A DNA stretch of 64,000 nucleotides from Geobacteraceae bacterium. GTDB lineage: Bacteria; Desulfobacterota; Desulfuromonadia; Geobacterales; Pseudopelobacteraceae. The stretch covers positions 22,604 to 86,603 of the forward strand of contig JAJTBI010000004.1 in NCBI GenBank assembly GCA_021286935.1, written 5' to 3'. The translations under genes were made by a program, and so were the position numbers. Below, piece after piece: positions 1-7,967 of this stretch. Under the pieces are notes generated by a model. That model did no database searches and was not told the DNA's origin. It saw nothing but the letters and a program-made list of their open reading frames with translations. The number at the start of each line of letters is the position of its first letter. Within the stretch, counting starts at the first letter, position 1.

Positions 1-2
1 TC

Positions 3-1118
3 TGCTGCCAGTTTCTGGCAGTCTCAACGATAGTCGCAATCTTTTTCCCCCTGCAGGAATACCTGAGCTCTTTGGGCATGCCTGCTGCCTCAGCCGGTTT
101 TATTCTGGGGGCTGATGCCCTGGCAGCCCTGATCGTTCAGCCGTTTATTACCCCGTTGATTACCGCCCGTACTGCCCGGCGCTGGCTGCTGGCCGGTTCC
201 CTGATCTTGACTACAGCACTGGTTCTGGAGGGATGCAGCCGCAGTGAGTTTGCCTTTACGCTCGCCCGCCTGCTGCAGGGGGCCGGGTTTATCGGTGTGG
301 TGGCAGCGATCATGCCGCTGTTTGTGCTTTGCATCCCCCGCGAGATGAGTGGCAGGGCCTTTGGCTGGATCTCGTTGATCCGGCTGATCCCCTATGCGGT
401 GGTGCCGTTCCTGTTTGATCTGTTCAAGATCGCTCCGGCAGCCTTAGGGGGCGTGATCCGCTGGTCAGCCCTGCTGGCCCTGCTGGCAGGGGCGCTGCTC
501 TGGCTGCTGCCCCGTTTTCCCCAGGAACAGGAGCCGGCCAGCGGGGCATCTTTTGCAGGGATCAAAAACAGTCTGTCTGACCGGAACCTGCTGTTGCTGT
601 TTGCTGCCACGGTGCTGCTGTATGCCGGGTATGCCGCCACTTTTTTCTATCTGAAAGGGTTTGGCCGGACAGCCGGTCTGGGTAACAGCGGCCTGTTCTT
701 TACGGTTGCAACCGTGATGATGATGCTGGTCCGGCTGTTTGGCGGCAGCCTGTTTGACCGCTTTGACAAACGTCGTATGAACACGGCCTTTCTGGTCCTG
801 TCCGCAGCTGGCACCGGTTTTATCCTGGCTGCGTCCAACGTTGCCATCCTGCTGGCACTGGCGGTGGTCTGCGGTATCGGCTGGGGGGTGGTGATGCCAC
901 TCCTGAATGCGCTGATTTTTGATCTGTCGCAGCCTGAAGCACGGGGGCTTAACCAGAATCTGGGGCTACTGATGCTGCAGTGCGGTTTTTTTCTGGGGCC
1001 GCTGGCGGGTGGCTGGTTACTGCCCAGAGGCGGGTATCCGCTGCTGTTCGGCACTGCTGCCGGTGCGCTACTGCTGGCAGCCGGGCTGGTGCTGCTGATA
1101 AGGAACCAGGATGTCTGA
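3..1118 (+). CDS. MFS transporter, 5' end outside window
   Basis: The reading frame is open from the first bases of the window, so the true start lies upstream; about 371 codons are visible. The protein is a string of hydrophobic helices (around ten visible) separated by short basic loops such as FDKRRMN, the pattern of a major facilitator superfamily permease. It sits in the inner membrane; the substrate cannot be told from sequence. The stop overlaps the start of the next gene by 8 bp, so it is probably co-transcribed with the XdhC gene. The permease family call is firm, the substrate unknown. Confidence 0.8.
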   Translation, partial: CCQFLAVSTIVAIFFPLQEYLSSLGMPAASAGFILGADALAALIVQPFITPLITARTARRWLLAGSLILTTALVLEGCSRSEFAFTLARLLQGAGFIGVVAAIMPLFVLCIPREMSGRAFGWISLIRLIPYAVVPFLFDLFKIAPAALGGVIRWSALLALLAGALLWLLPRFPQEQEPASGASFAGIKNSLSDRNLLLLFAATVLLYAGYAATFFYLKGFGRTAGLGNSGLFFTVATVMMMLVRLFGGSLFDRFDKRRMNTAFLVLSAAGTGFILAASNVAILLALAVVCGIGWGVVMPLLNALIFDLSQPEARGLNQNLGLLMLQCGFFLGPLAGGWLLPRGGYPLLFGTAAGALLLAAGLVLLIRNQDV

Positions 1119-2034
1119 GGCCTTGCAGATCCTGAACGAGGTAGCAACAACCGGGTCCGGCGCGCTGGCCCTGATTGTTGAACGGAGCGGCTCTGCCCCC
1201 CGTGGAATCGGGGCCATGCTGTTGCTGCGCCCCGATGGCAGTTGCAGTGGCACGGTGGGGGGCGGCAGCCTGGAACAGCAGATTCTGGAGGCGCTAAGCC
1301 GGATAGAGCAGGACGGTCATGGCGTTATCCGCTCATTTCAGTTGCTGCCGGAGCAGGACGGCATGCCGTGCGGCGGTCGTCTGACCCTGCTGCTGGCCAA
1401 GCTGTCTGCCCCGGCAATCCCGGTCTTTGCCGCTGCAGCAGCCAGCCTTGAAGCAGGGAACGGCTGTACCCTGCAGGTCTGTCTGGATGAGAGCGGGCAA
1501 GCCTGCTGGTCTGTTGATCTGCCGGAGCCTGCTGCAATGCAGCGCTACAGCATTCCCCTGCAGCCGGTTCCCGGGCTGCTGATCTGCGGGGCAGGGCATA
1601 TTGGCCAGGCCCTGGCCCCCATGGCGCTGATTGCAGGGTTCAAGGTCACGGTGCTGGATGACCGGACTGAACTGCTTGGTGCAGACCGTTTTCCTGCGCC
1701 GGTTACAACCGTTGCTGTTGCAGAATTTGAGCACTGTCTGCCGTGTCAACAGATTACACCAGCCACCGCGGTGCTGATTATGACCTATGGCCATCAGTAT
1801 GACCGGACCGTGCTGGAACAGGCCCTGGCAACCCAGGCCGGTTATATCGGTATGGTGGGCAGTAAACGCAAGCGGTCAGAGCTGTTTAGTCAACTGCGTG
1901 CTGATGGTGTCAGTGACGCAGATCTGGACCGTGTCCATTGCCCGGTGGGGCTGGCCATTGGGGCGCAGACACCGGCGGAGATTGCGGTGAGTATCCTGGC
2001 TGAGATGATCGCGGTTCGCAGGGGCAAGCAATGA
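1111..2034 (+). CDS. XdhC family molybdo-enzyme maturation factor
   Basis: 307 residues. The N-terminal XdhC/CoxI domain shows GTVGGGSLE (about 47-55) and PCGG (86-89). The C-terminal Rossmann domain has GAGHIGQ (about 150-156) and a later MVGSKRKR segment. Family members bind and sulfurate the molybdenum cofactor and insert it into xanthine dehydrogenase-type hydroxylases in the cytoplasm. The gene overlaps the upstream MFS gene and is followed by a MocA-like nucleotidyltransferase, which supports a role in molybdo-hydroxylase maturation. No hydroxylase structural gene is visible here, so the target enzyme is unknown. Confidence 0.88.
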   Translation: MSEALQILNEVATTGSGALALIVERSGSAPRGIGAMLLLRPDGSCSGTVGGGSLEQQILEALSRIEQDGHGVIRSFQLLPEQDGMPCGGRLTLLLAKLSAPAIPVFAAAAASLEAGNGCTLQVCLDESGQACWSVDLPEPAAMQRYSIPLQPVPGLLICGAGHIGQALAPMALIAGFKVTVLDDRTELLGADRFPAPVTTVAVAEFEHCLPCQQITPATAVLIMTYGHQYDRTVLEQALATQAGYIGMVGSKRKRSELFSQLRADGVSDADLDRVHCPVGLAIGAQTPAEIAVSILAEMIAVRRGKQ

Positions 2035-2045
2035 ACCTTAAAAAG

Positions 2046-2191
2046 GCAGTTGCACGCGGAGTCGCGGAGACGCGAAGAATGAAATCAGTCTGTTACGCTA
2101 GGTTGTGGTTTTGTCTGCAGATTTGCTCTTTGTCTTTAGGTAACGTTTTGCTTTTCTCCGCGAACTCCGCGGCTCCGCGTGAGAGATTGCG
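2046..2191. repeat. Palindromic intergenic repeat, family 1, copy 1
   Basis: A unit of about 146 bp with inverted GC-rich ends: the left end reads GTTGCACGCGGAG followed by CGCGGAGACGCGAAGA, the right end TTTTCTCCGCGA then CGCGGCTCCGCGTGAG. The AT-rich middle is not conserved. A second copy lies at 9284-9430 in opposite orientation with the same length and end sequences. It fills the gap just before the MocA-like gene, so it may affect that gene's mRNA. It looks like a non-autonomous MITE/REP-type element. Confidence 0.75.
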
Positions 2192-2200
2192 TTTTTTAGG

Positions 2201-2803
2201 ATGAAGGCCGCTGCCATTATTCTGGCAGCCGGTTTCTCCAGCCGGATGGGGCAGGACAAGGCGTTGCTGCCACTGGGGGAGATGACGGCGCTGGAGCTGT
2301 TGGTGTCCAGTTATCAGCAGGCCGGTGTGGCACAGATTATTGTGGTGACCGGATCGAATCATGAACTGGTGCGACAGCTTAATCTGGAAGTGCAGCTGCT
2401 ACAAAATCCGGCACCGGAAAACGGGATGTTTTCATCAATCAGGCTGGGTGTGGCCCGGCTTAATCCCGAAGTTGCAGCTTTCTTTGTGCAGCCGGTGGAT
2501 ACGCCGCTGGTAAGGCCGGAGACCCTGCAGAGGATGCTGAACCACCTGCAGCAACAGGATTCCTGCTGTGTCATACCCTGCTGTGACGCCAGACGGGGAC
2601 ACCCTCCGTTGCTGCGTTCAGCCTTGATAGCGGCTATTCTTGGCCATGACGGCAGCGATGGACTACGGGGGCTCTTGTCACAATCTGCAGTGCAGGAGTT
2701 GCATGTTGACGATCCGGGGGTACTCTTGGGGATGAATACGCCGGAGGAGTACCGGCGGCTGTGCAGCTTGCACAGGCAGATACAGGAGGGATCCCATGCA
2801 TGA
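2201..2803 (+). CDS. MocA/MobA-like molybdenum cofactor nucleotidyltransferase
   Basis: 200 residues. The N-terminus has the NTP-transferase signature ILAAGFSSRMGQDK (about 8-21), followed by a GT-A-like fold and the metal-binding QPVDTP segment. Relatives are MocA (CTP:molybdopterin cytidylyltransferase) and MobA-like proteins that attach CMP or GMP to molybdopterin. Together with the XdhC gene just upstream, MocA (the cytidylyl form used by xanthine dehydrogenase-type enzymes) is the better guess. The start follows a repeat element rather than a strong ribosome binding site. The stop overlaps the next start by 8 bp. Confidence 0.8.
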   Translation: MKAAAIILAAGFSSRMGQDKALLPLGEMTALELLVSSYQQAGVAQIIVVTGSNHELVRQLNLEVQLLQNPAPENGMFSSIRLGVARLNPEVAAFFVQPVDTPLVRPETLQRMLNHLQQQDSCCVIPCCDARRGHPPLLRSALIAAILGHDGSDGLRGLLSQSAVQELHVDDPGVLLGMNTPEEYRRLCSLHRQIQEGSHA

Positions 2804-3611
2804 AAACAGTCAGGAATTGCATCAGTTGCTGGAGATAATCGCCAGAATTGCTGCAGGGAACTACTCAAACGATATCATGGCACTGACTACCGATGGGACG
2901 CCTGAACCGATCAAGACGATTGCCGAGGCGATGGGATTGATGATGGTCAAGGTGGAGGCGCGGGAATTTCATCTGGAACAGTTGGTTAGCGAGTTGCAAC
3001 GGCTGAACGAACAGATCCGGCACAACACCGTTCAGACGGTTGCTGCCATGGCGCAGGCGCTGGAGGCACGGGATACCTATACCCGTGGCCATGCAGAGCG
3101 GGTTGCAGGTATTGCGGCGGAGATAGCCGCTGAGATGAACTTTGATGCAGAGCGGGTAGAGCTGGTGCGCACTGCCGGGCTGTTGCATGACATCGGCAAG
3201 ATCGGCTGTTCTGACCGGATCTTTCAGGATCATGGCCCGAAAAATCCGCCTGATGTGGTGAAAGAGATTCTCAATCACCCGGTGGTTGGTGGCGATATCC
3301 TCAGTCGGCTTGATTTTTTAAACGAGGTTACGCGCATTATTGTGACCCATCATGAACGGATGGACGGCAAAGGCTATCCCCACAGGCTGGGGGCGGAACA
3401 GATTCCGCTGGAGGCCCGTATTATTGCCGTTGCCGATGGTTTTGATGCCATGACGACTGACCGTCCGTATCAAAGGGCACGGTCGATTGAGGTGGCGATG
3501 GGGATTTTAAAGGAAGATGCGGGCAGCCATTGGGATTGTGACTGTGTTGCTGCCTTTGAGCGGGTTCTGGCGCGGAACGGCCAGGGTGCCGATAGCAGGA
3601 TCGTTGAATAA
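2796..3611 (+). CDS. HD-GYP domain c-di-GMP phosphodiesterase
   Basis: 271 residues. An N-terminal helical region (about 1-75) resembles a HAMP-like signalling helix without membrane segments. The HD-GYP domain follows, with HDIGK (121-125) and HHERMDGKGYP (175-185), so both signature motifs of an active cyclic-di-GMP phosphodiesterase are present. AGGAGG lies 7 bp before the ATG. It overlaps the MocA-like gene and is followed 20 bp later by a STAS gene. A cytoplasmic signalling role is likely; the input is unknown. Confidence 0.88.
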   Translation: MHENSQELHQLLEIIARIAAGNYSNDIMALTTDGTPEPIKTIAEAMGLMMVKVEAREFHLEQLVSELQRLNEQIRHNTVQTVAAMAQALEARDTYTRGHAERVAGIAAEIAAEMNFDAERVELVRTAGLLHDIGKIGCSDRIFQDHGPKNPPDVVKEILNHPVVGGDILSRLDFLNEVTRIIVTHHERMDGKGYPHRLGAEQIPLEARIIAVADGFDAMTTDRPYQRARSIEVAMGILKEDAGSHWDCDCVAAFERVLARNGQGADSRIVE

Positions 3612-3631
3612 CCACAAGGGGACAGGCAGAT

Positions 3632-3970
3632 ATGGAACAGATTATCAGGTATCAGGATGGAGTTGGTGTGGTGGCGTTGTCGGGGCGCTTTGATTCCGGG
3701 GCAGCGCCGCTTTTTGATGCCTGGTTTGCCCAACAGGACAAACCGGAGATCAACCGCTATCTGCTTGATCTGGCCGAGGTGCCCTATATCACCAGCGCCG
3801 GGCTGCGCAGTCTTCTGAAGCTGCTGAAGCTGCTTGAAGGTCGTGGCGGTAAACTGGTGCTCTGCTGTGTGGTTGGACCGGTGCAGGATCTGTTTAAAAT
3901 AGCCGGTTTTGCCGGCTTTCTGACCATCTGTGAGACCAGAGAGGCTGCTCTGGATGCCTTGGCAGGCTGA
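3632..3970 (+). CDS. STAS-domain protein (anti-sigma factor antagonist type)
   Basis: 112 residues, a single STAS domain. The segment YITSAGLRSL carries Ser55 at the position phosphorylated in SpoIIAA/RsbV proteins. Such proteins bind an anti-sigma kinase and free its sigma factor or another partner; the phosphorylation state is set by a kinase and a PP2C phosphatase. It is adjacent to the HD-GYP gene, so the two may share a pathway. No kinase gene is adjacent. A SpoIIE-type phosphatase is encoded at 19.8 kb, but a link is speculative. Confidence 0.85.
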   Translation: MEQIIRYQDGVGVVALSGRFDSGAAPLFDAWFAQQDKPEINRYLLDLAEVPYITSAGLRSLLKLLKLLEGRGGKLVLCCVVGPVQDLFKIAGFAGFLTICETREAALDALAG

Positions 3971-3984
3971 ACTGGAATGTTCAA

Positions 3985-4062
3985 CCACCCCCAGCCCCTC
4001 CTTGTCTAAGGAGGGGAGATAACAATACGTCCCCCTCCTGTTTCAGGAGGGGACAGGGGTGG
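3985..4062. repeat. Palindromic element / bidirectional terminator
   Basis: A 78-bp element with inverted ends ACCACCCCC...GGGGTGGT enclosing two hairpins, each made of CCCCTCC paired with GGAGGGG. It lies between the convergent STAS and fabH-like genes and could stop transcription from both sides, although no long T run follows. Its nested symmetry also suits a dispersed REP-type element. Confidence 0.6.
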
Positions 4063-4089
4063 TAACAGCGCCTTAAAATGAAACCGTCA

Positions 4090-5043
4090 TCAGTGCCAAC
4101 GATAGATCGCTGCCCCAAAGGTCCACCCGGCCCCTACACCGGCAAAGGCGACCAGGTCATCCTTTTTCAGTTTTCCAGAGCGGTTCACCTCATCCAGCAG
4201 CAGCGGGATGGAGACCCCGGAGGTGTTGGCATAGCGTTCCATGTTATGGCAGACCTTTTCAAACGGCAGGCCCAGCTGTTCCGCCATCTTTTTCAGGATC
4301 TTGATGGAGGGCTGGTGGGGGATCACCCAGGTGATATCTTCTTCACTCAGGCCACAGCGCAGCAGCACCGAGACAATTGAACCGGGCAGCACCGAAGAGG
4401 CCGCCTCATAGACGGCATGGCCATCCATGGTAAAGGCGTTGTCGCCTTCAAAGACCGTGGCGCCATCGGTAAATTCGGTGTTTGCGAAGATGGTTGCCTC
4501 AAACAGGCTATTTTCATAGCTGCTTTTGGTTAATACAACCGCTGCGGCGCCATCACCAAAAAAGATACAGTCCCGGCGTGACCAGTCGGTGATGCTGGAC
4601 ATCCGGTCAGCACAGATCAAGAGCGCATTTTTGTGGGCACCTGAGCGGATCAGGTTGCCGGCAATGGTCAGTCCGTACATGAATCCGGAACAGGCGGCGG
4701 AGATATCAAGGGCCGGAGCCAGATTGGTGATGCCAAGCCGGTGTTTGACCAGGCAGGCCGTGGAAGGTGTTTTTCGATCCGGGGTAATGGTGGCCACCAG
4801 GATCAGGCTGATCTCTTCCTTGTCGATGCCGGCGTTTTCAATGGCGGCAAGGGCAGCAAGGGTGGCCAGATCCGTGGTGCTTTCCTGGTCGGCAATATGG
4901 CGTTGCTGAATACCAAGATTTTCAACAACCCAGTCTGTTTTTACCGGTACACCCAGGTTGCTGATATCCTGATTGGTAACGATCTTTGTTGGTACCGCAG
5001 AACCGGTTCCGGCAATTCTGATGTTTTTTAATGAATAGTCCAT
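4090..5043 (-). CDS. fabH: 3-oxoacyl-ACP synthase III (FabH-like)
   Basis: 317 residues from the ATG at 5043, which is preceded by GAGGAAA; the frame stays open 86 codons further upstream but that part has no family match. The thiolase-fold catalytic triad is complete: Cys118 in ISAACSGF, His243 in IPHQPS and Asn273 in YANTSGV. FabH enzymes condense an acyl-CoA with malonyl-ACP to start fatty-acid or polyketide chains. The gene is not in a fab operon; it stands opposite a 3-hydroxyacyl-CoA dehydrogenase gene and a few kb from an ACP/ligase cluster. It may therefore be a specialised paralogue. Confidence 0.88.
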   Translation of the reverse strand: MDYSLKNIRIAGTGSAVPTKIVTNQDISNLGVPVKTDWVVENLGIQQRHIADQESTTDLATLAALAAIENAGIDKEEISLILVATITPDRKTPSTACLVKHRLGITNLAPALDISAACSGFMYGLTIAGNLIRSGAHKNALLICADRMSSITDWSRRDCIFFGDGAAAVVLTKSSYENSLFEATIFANTEFTDGATVFEGDNAFTMDGHAVYEAASSVLPGSIVSVLLRCGLSEEDITWVIPHQPSIKILKKMAEQLGLPFEKVCHNMERYANTSGVSIPLLLDEVNRSGKLKKDDLVAFAGVGAGWTFGAAIYRWH

Positions 5044-5133
5044 CGGGTTTCCTCGCAGGTTGCAGACTGAAACAGCGTACCTGACAGCATACCGTAGTAG
5101 TGCAGAAATGCAATGCGGCGTTAGGAGAATAGC

Positions 5134-6006
5134 ATGCAGAGAGAGAACATGCTGGTTGGTGTGGCAGGGGCAGGGAGCATGGGGGGCGGTATTGCCCAAC
5201 TGGCGGCAATGGCAGGTTTCCGGGTGCGACTGTATGCCCGGCGTGCTGCCGGGCTTGATGACGCCTTGCAGAGCATGGCTGCCAGCCTGGCCAAGCTGCA
5301 TGAAAAGGGGCTGATTACTGAAGAGCCTGCAGAGATACTGGCCAGGGTCACCCCTTGCAATGAAGTTTCGTTGCTGTCTGCATGTGATCTGGTGATCGAG
5401 GCGGTTGCCGAGCAGATGGAGCTTAAATCTGAACTGCTCAGATCCATTGGAACCGCATTAGGCAAGGACGCCATCCTGGCCAGTAGCACCAGCAGTATCT
5501 CCATTAGCGCATTGGGACAGGCGTCCGGTATTCCGGAGCGGTTTATCGGCATGCATTTTATGAATCCGGTGCCGTTGATGGAGGTGGTTGAACTGATCAG
5601 CGGAGAGAAGACCTCGTCCGAGACCATCAACTTTGCACAACAGATGACCGTTGCGCTGGGGAAGCAGTTCGTCAGCAGCACGGATCAGCCCGGTTTTATT
5701 ATTACCCGGCTGCTCTGTGTGCTGATCAATGAGGCCTTTGAGATGCTGCGGTCCGGGGTTGCCGATGCAGAGGCGATTGATACGGCCATGCATCTGGGAG
5801 CCCACCATCCCATGGGGCCGCTGACCCTGGCTGATATGATCGGGCTGGATGTGATCCTGGCTGCAACAGAGACCTTGGCAAACGGTATGGACAGCCATAA
5901 GTATGCTGCATCTCCCCTGCTGCGGGAGTATGTGGCACAGGGGCGGTTGGGCAGGAAGAGTGGCCAGGGGGTGTATCGCTATGATGGACAGCCCGTGAAG
6001 CCGTAA
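5134..6006 (+). CDS. hbd: 3-hydroxybutyryl-CoA dehydrogenase
   Basis: 290 residues, the usual length of the single-function enzyme. The N-terminal NAD-binding Rossmann motif is GAGSMGGGIAQ (about 12-22); the catalytic region contains FIGMHFMNPVPLMEVVE, with the conserved His of the family. The C-terminal helical dimerisation domain ends in GRKSGQGVYRY. It oxidises or reduces 3-hydroxyacyl-CoA with NAD(H) in the cytoplasm. AGGAG sits 6 bp before the ATG. It is divergent from the fabH-like gene with a 90-bp gap, suggesting a shared promoter region. Confidence 0.9.
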   Translation: MQRENMLVGVAGAGSMGGGIAQLAAMAGFRVRLYARRAAGLDDALQSMAASLAKLHEKGLITEEPAEILARVTPCNEVSLLSACDLVIEAVAEQMELKSELLRSIGTALGKDAILASSTSSISISALGQASGIPERFIGMHFMNPVPLMEVVELISGEKTSSETINFAQQMTVALGKQFVSSTDQPGFIITRLLCVLINEAFEMLRSGVADAEAIDTAMHLGAHHPMGPLTLADMIGLDVILAATETLANGMDSHKYAASPLLREYVAQGRLGRKSGQGVYRYDGQPVKP

Positions 6007-6129
6007 GTAGATTTTGGCTTTAAACCTAGAAAAAACAATTAGCCGCCACAGAACGCATAGATTACAAAGAACTGTAGGTAGTTAGACTGCAGTTCAAACG
6101 TACCTGCAGGGCGTTAAACATAGTAAACT

Positions 6130-6426
6130 TTACGCCGCCATCTGCCACGGATGAATCTTGTCCAGTTCAGCGGCAAGGTGGCGCTCAACCTCTTCAGAAT
6201 CATAATCCGCCTGAAGACCCAGCCAGAAGGAGGAGGTCGTTCCAAAGAAACGAGCAAGACGGACGGCAGTATCTGCACCGATTGCCCGTTTTCCTTGGCA
6301 GATGCCTGAAATTCTGGATTCTGTCACCCCAATTTCTTTGGCAAGCCGGTACTGGCTGATTCCCATCGGGACAAGAAATTCTTCCTTCAATACTTCCCCA
6401 GGATGTACGTTTGCTAGTTGTGCCAT
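6130..6426 (-). CDS. higA: HigA-type antitoxin
   Basis: 98 residues of the HigA/VapI family: HPGEVLKEEFL at the N-terminus, then a helix-turn-helix (ISQYRLAKEIGVTESRISGICQGKR, described here in part) that binds its own promoter and the toxin. It follows the toxin gene by 9 bp, the toxin-first order typical of higBA. A GAGGT sequence precedes the start. The pair is probably autoregulated. Confidence 0.92.
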   Translation of the reverse strand: MAQLANVHPGEVLKEEFLVPMGISQYRLAKEIGVTESRISGICQGKRAIGADTAVRLARFFGTTSSFWLGLQADYDSEEVERHLAAELDKIHPWQMAA

Positions 6427-6435
6427 AGTATTACC

Positions 6436-6717
6436 TCAGTGATAATCACATATCTCGACACGCGATGCGGTTCCTTCGTTCCAAAGGAAGCAGACTCGCC
6501 ATTGGTCGTTGATCCGAATACTCCACTGACCTTCCCGATCACCGGAAAGTCTCTCAAGCCTGTTTTGCGGCGGGCTGCGTAGATCATCCACCTTGCCAGC
6601 ATTATTAAGCATCCTCAGCTTTCGCCGTGCCACCTGCTGAATATCGTGGGGCAGCTTGCGGGAGAATTGCCCTTCCCACACTTTTCTGGTTTCGTTGTCA
6701 TGAAATGAAACGATCAT
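6436..6717 (-). CDS. higB: HigB-type toxin, RelE superfamily mRNA interferase
   Basis: 93 residues of the plasmid-maintenance killer family. Typical features are the IVSFHD start, the central RKLRMLNNA helix and the C-terminal GQWSIRINDQWRVCFLW strand region with conserved Arg residues. HigB cleaves mRNA on the ribosome and is neutralised by HigA, encoded 9 bp downstream. The pair lies between the hisC-like gene and the hbd gene and does not look linked to either. Confidence 0.92.
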   Translation of the reverse strand: MIVSFHDNETRKVWEGQFSRKLPHDIQQVARRKLRMLNNAGKVDDLRSPPQNRLERLSGDREGQWSIRINDQWRVCFLWNEGTASRVEICDYH

Positions 6718-6812
6718 GGGGTATGCTACCGTTATGCGGAAGTATGTGCAAGAACTATTTGATACCGTGTTGTCATAGAGAATCCTATGGTGAGTAAGTG
6801 CCGTTTAAACGG

Positions 6813-7967
6813 TTACAGGCTCCCACCGTAGGTCCTTGCCAATAGACTTTGGTCAGTGCGGGAATGGATCAGGCGTGACAAGGCGGTACAAAACCCCTGC
6901 ATGGCATCACGGTTAGTCATGCTGACCCTGATCCAGCCGGGAAAGCGGAAGCCGGTCATGGTTCGCACCATGTAACCCTGTTGCATCAGTAGACGGTAGG
7001 CCAGGGTATCGCTGAACGGCAGCTTGATCATGGCAAAGTTGCAGTCGCTGGTCAGGATCGGCAGTTTCAGTTCTGCGCATTGGGCTGCCAGCATCTGCTG
7101 CCCATCCTGTACCAGGCTACGGGTGGCGCTGATGAAGGCCTGATCCCCCAACGCGGCCAGCGCGGCTGATTGGGCAAGGGTGTTGACTGAGTAGACAATG
7201 GCGGTTTTACGGACAATATCCGTGACCTGTTCGGTGCCCACCAGGTAGCCGATCCGTAAGCCGGCCAGGCCGTACATCTTGGAGAAGGTGCGGAAGACGA
7301 TCAGGTTGGGAAAGCGGGACATGAGCGCAATGCCGTCAGGGTAGTCCGGCTGGTTCATGAATTCGGCATAGGCCTCATCCAGTACCACAATATGGTTTGG
7401 ACCCAGCCGTTCCATAAAGCGGACCAGCCGGTCTTTACTCCACCAGGTTCCGGTGGGGTTGTTGGGGTTGCAGATAAAGACCAGTTTGGTGCGGCTGTCA
7501 ACCCGCGCCAGCAGCCCTTCTTCATCAAAGCCAAAATCATCCAGCGGCACCAGCCGGGCATCCACACCGGAAAAACGGGCAATCCATTCGTAGACCGCAA
7601 AGGTACGATCAGCGGTGACGATATTGTCCCCCTGCTCACAGAACGCCTTGATCACAAAGGCGATTACCTCATTCGCCCCGTTACCCAGAATAACCTGAAG
7701 TGGCGTTACTCCCAGATATTCAGCCAGTTTTGCCCGCAATGGGCGGCAGTCACCACTGGGGTAGCGGGAAACCAGTGCCGGATCAAATGTCTTCAGCAAG
7801 GCAGCCGCTGCAGGTGGTGGTCCCAGGGGATTTTCGTTGTTATTCATCCTGACCAGCCGGGAACAGCCGAACATCCGCTGCAGTTCATCATCGGGCGGCG
7901 AGGGGATGTAGGCCTCAAACTGCCGCACATACTGTGGTACCAGCGCCTCAAGGTTGCAGCGGGTCAT
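6813..7967 (-). CDS. hisC: HisC-like PLP-dependent aminotransferase
   Basis: 384 residues, class I/II fold-type I aminotransferase. Visible signatures: NENPLGPP near the N-terminus, CNPNNPTGT, the DEAYAEF aspartate segment and the PLP lysine in TFSKMYGLAGLR. It most resembles histidinol-phosphate aminotransferases, which also accept aromatic substrates. It is not in a histidine operon: the start overlaps the stop of the upstream ATPase/GNAT gene by 4 bp (ATGA), so it belongs to the ACP/ligase/GNAT cluster. A role on a cluster-specific amino-acid or amino-ketone substrate is inferred. Confidence 0.85.
   Translation of the reverse strand: MTRCNLEALVPQYVRQFEAYIPSPPDDELQRMFGCSRLVRMNNNENPLGPPPAAAALLKTFDPALVSRYPSGDCRPLRAKLAEYLGVTPLQVILGNGANEVIAFVIKAFCEQGDNIVTADRTFAVYEWIARFSGVDARLVPLDDFGFDEEGLLARVDSRTKLVFICNPNNPTGTWWSKDRLVRFMERLGPNHIVVLDEAYAEFMNQPDYPDGIALMSRFPNLIVFRTFSKMYGLAGLRIGYLVGTEQVTDIVRKTAIVYSVNTLAQSAALAALGDQAFISATRSLVQDGQQMLAAQCAELKLPILTSDCNFAMIKLPFSDTLAYRLLMQQGYMVRTMTGFRFPGWIRVSMTNRDAMQGFCTALSRLIHSRTDQSLLARTYGGSL

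Noticed and set aside
5044..5301. 86-codon N-terminal extension of the FabH-like frame
   Set aside because: No family match, and ATG 5043 has a good ribosome binding site and normal FabH length.
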